From the NCBI GenBank assembly GCA_028023455.1, contig JAQFVV010000560.1:172501-236500 (forward strand): a stretch of DNA of 64,000 nucleotides, written 5' to 3'. This document shows positions 63,904 to 64,000 of this stretch, in pieces. The DNA comes from Epiperipatus broadwayi (taxonomy: Eukaryota; Onychophora; Udeonychophora; Euonychophora; Peripatidae). Each line of letters starts with the position of its first letter. Position 1 is the stretch's first letter. The notes under the pieces are model-generated. The model saw only the letters and a list, made by a program, of their open reading frames with translations, was not told where the DNA came from and ran no database searches. The position numbers and the translations under genes were made by a program.

Positions 63904-64000
63904 GAGTAGGCACTAGATAGGGATTTTATGCACAAGCCTTCTGGAATCCATTGATTACTCTGGTTAGCACAGGGTGGCACTACTGTATGGAGAGTTTTGC

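Larger units (their letters stand above)
63196..64000 (+). repeat. Hammerhead satellite, forward arm (runs off the window)
   Basis: Two to three tandem units in plus orientation. The spacing between hammerhead motifs is 339 bp; compared with the 451-bp unit of the other arm, these lack a 112-bp segment (the TGGTTAGCACAG...GATGTGATCA part) in at least two places. The array reaches the window edge, so its real length is unknown. Confidence 0.85.

Overview
The window looks like a piece of a large, strongly AT-rich invertebrate animal genome (A+T richness judged by eye, not computed). The evidence is its mix of mobile elements: RTE-type LINEs, at least three families of Penelope-like elements (PLEs), Ty3-type and non-autonomous LTR retrotransposons, MITE-like foldbacks, long (TA)n microsatellites and tandem satellite arrays with head-on inversions. 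Nothing identifies a species. I found no confident complete host gene; two short ORFs could be host exons, and both are flagged as weak.

Layout, left to right. 0.27-2.6 kb: a palindromic array of a ~400-bp satellite. 2.7-3.3 kb: a fossil PLE end. 3.4-6.4 kb: a nearly full-length but broken RTE LINE, followed by a MITE-like inverted repeat and its partial duplicate. 7.4-14.0 kb: an LTR retrotransposon with ~1.6-1.7 kb LTRs, a PBS-like site, a polypurine tract and only gag-like reading frames. 14.1-15.6 kb: an RTE 3' fragment and a PLE fragment with inverted ends. 18.8-19.05 kb: a possible cysteine-containing exon. 22.6-25.9 kb: a minus-strand PLE in head-to-tail array with a truncated partner. 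27.2-28.4 kb: a third RTE copy. 31.15-31.43 kb: a PLE-derived perfect foldback. 32.1-34.7 kb: a dispersed block repeated at 55.3-57.5 kb. 35.9-39.4 kb: a nearly intact PLE with ~350-bp inverted terminal repeats. 41.0-49.2 kb: a decayed minus-strand Ty3/gypsy element with a long 3' LTR; a second LTR copy lies at 57.5-59.6 kb. 49.9-50.6 kb: a 753-bp TRIM-like element with identical 72-bp terminal direct repeats. 59.9-60.2 kb: another PLE fossil. 61.9-64.0 kb: a degenerate tandem array and then a palindromic satellite array.

The most notable signal is at the right edge. Each full copy of the 339/451-bp satellite unit carries a sequence with the hammerhead ribozyme core (CTGATGA, a 4-bp stem II, GAAA, then GTC or a variant) and a ~14-bp stem I. 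Three copies are present, one in inverted orientation. This resembles retrozyme-type repeats, whose RNA cleaves itself into unit-length circles. The second notable item is the near-intact PLE at 35.9-39.4 kb, with both RT and GIY-YIG catalytic motifs and only one apparent 1-nt homopolymer shift.

A recurring theme is that several elements sit directly against (TA)n tracts at one or both ends. This suggests insertion into TA repeats, or growth of TA repeats from element ends.
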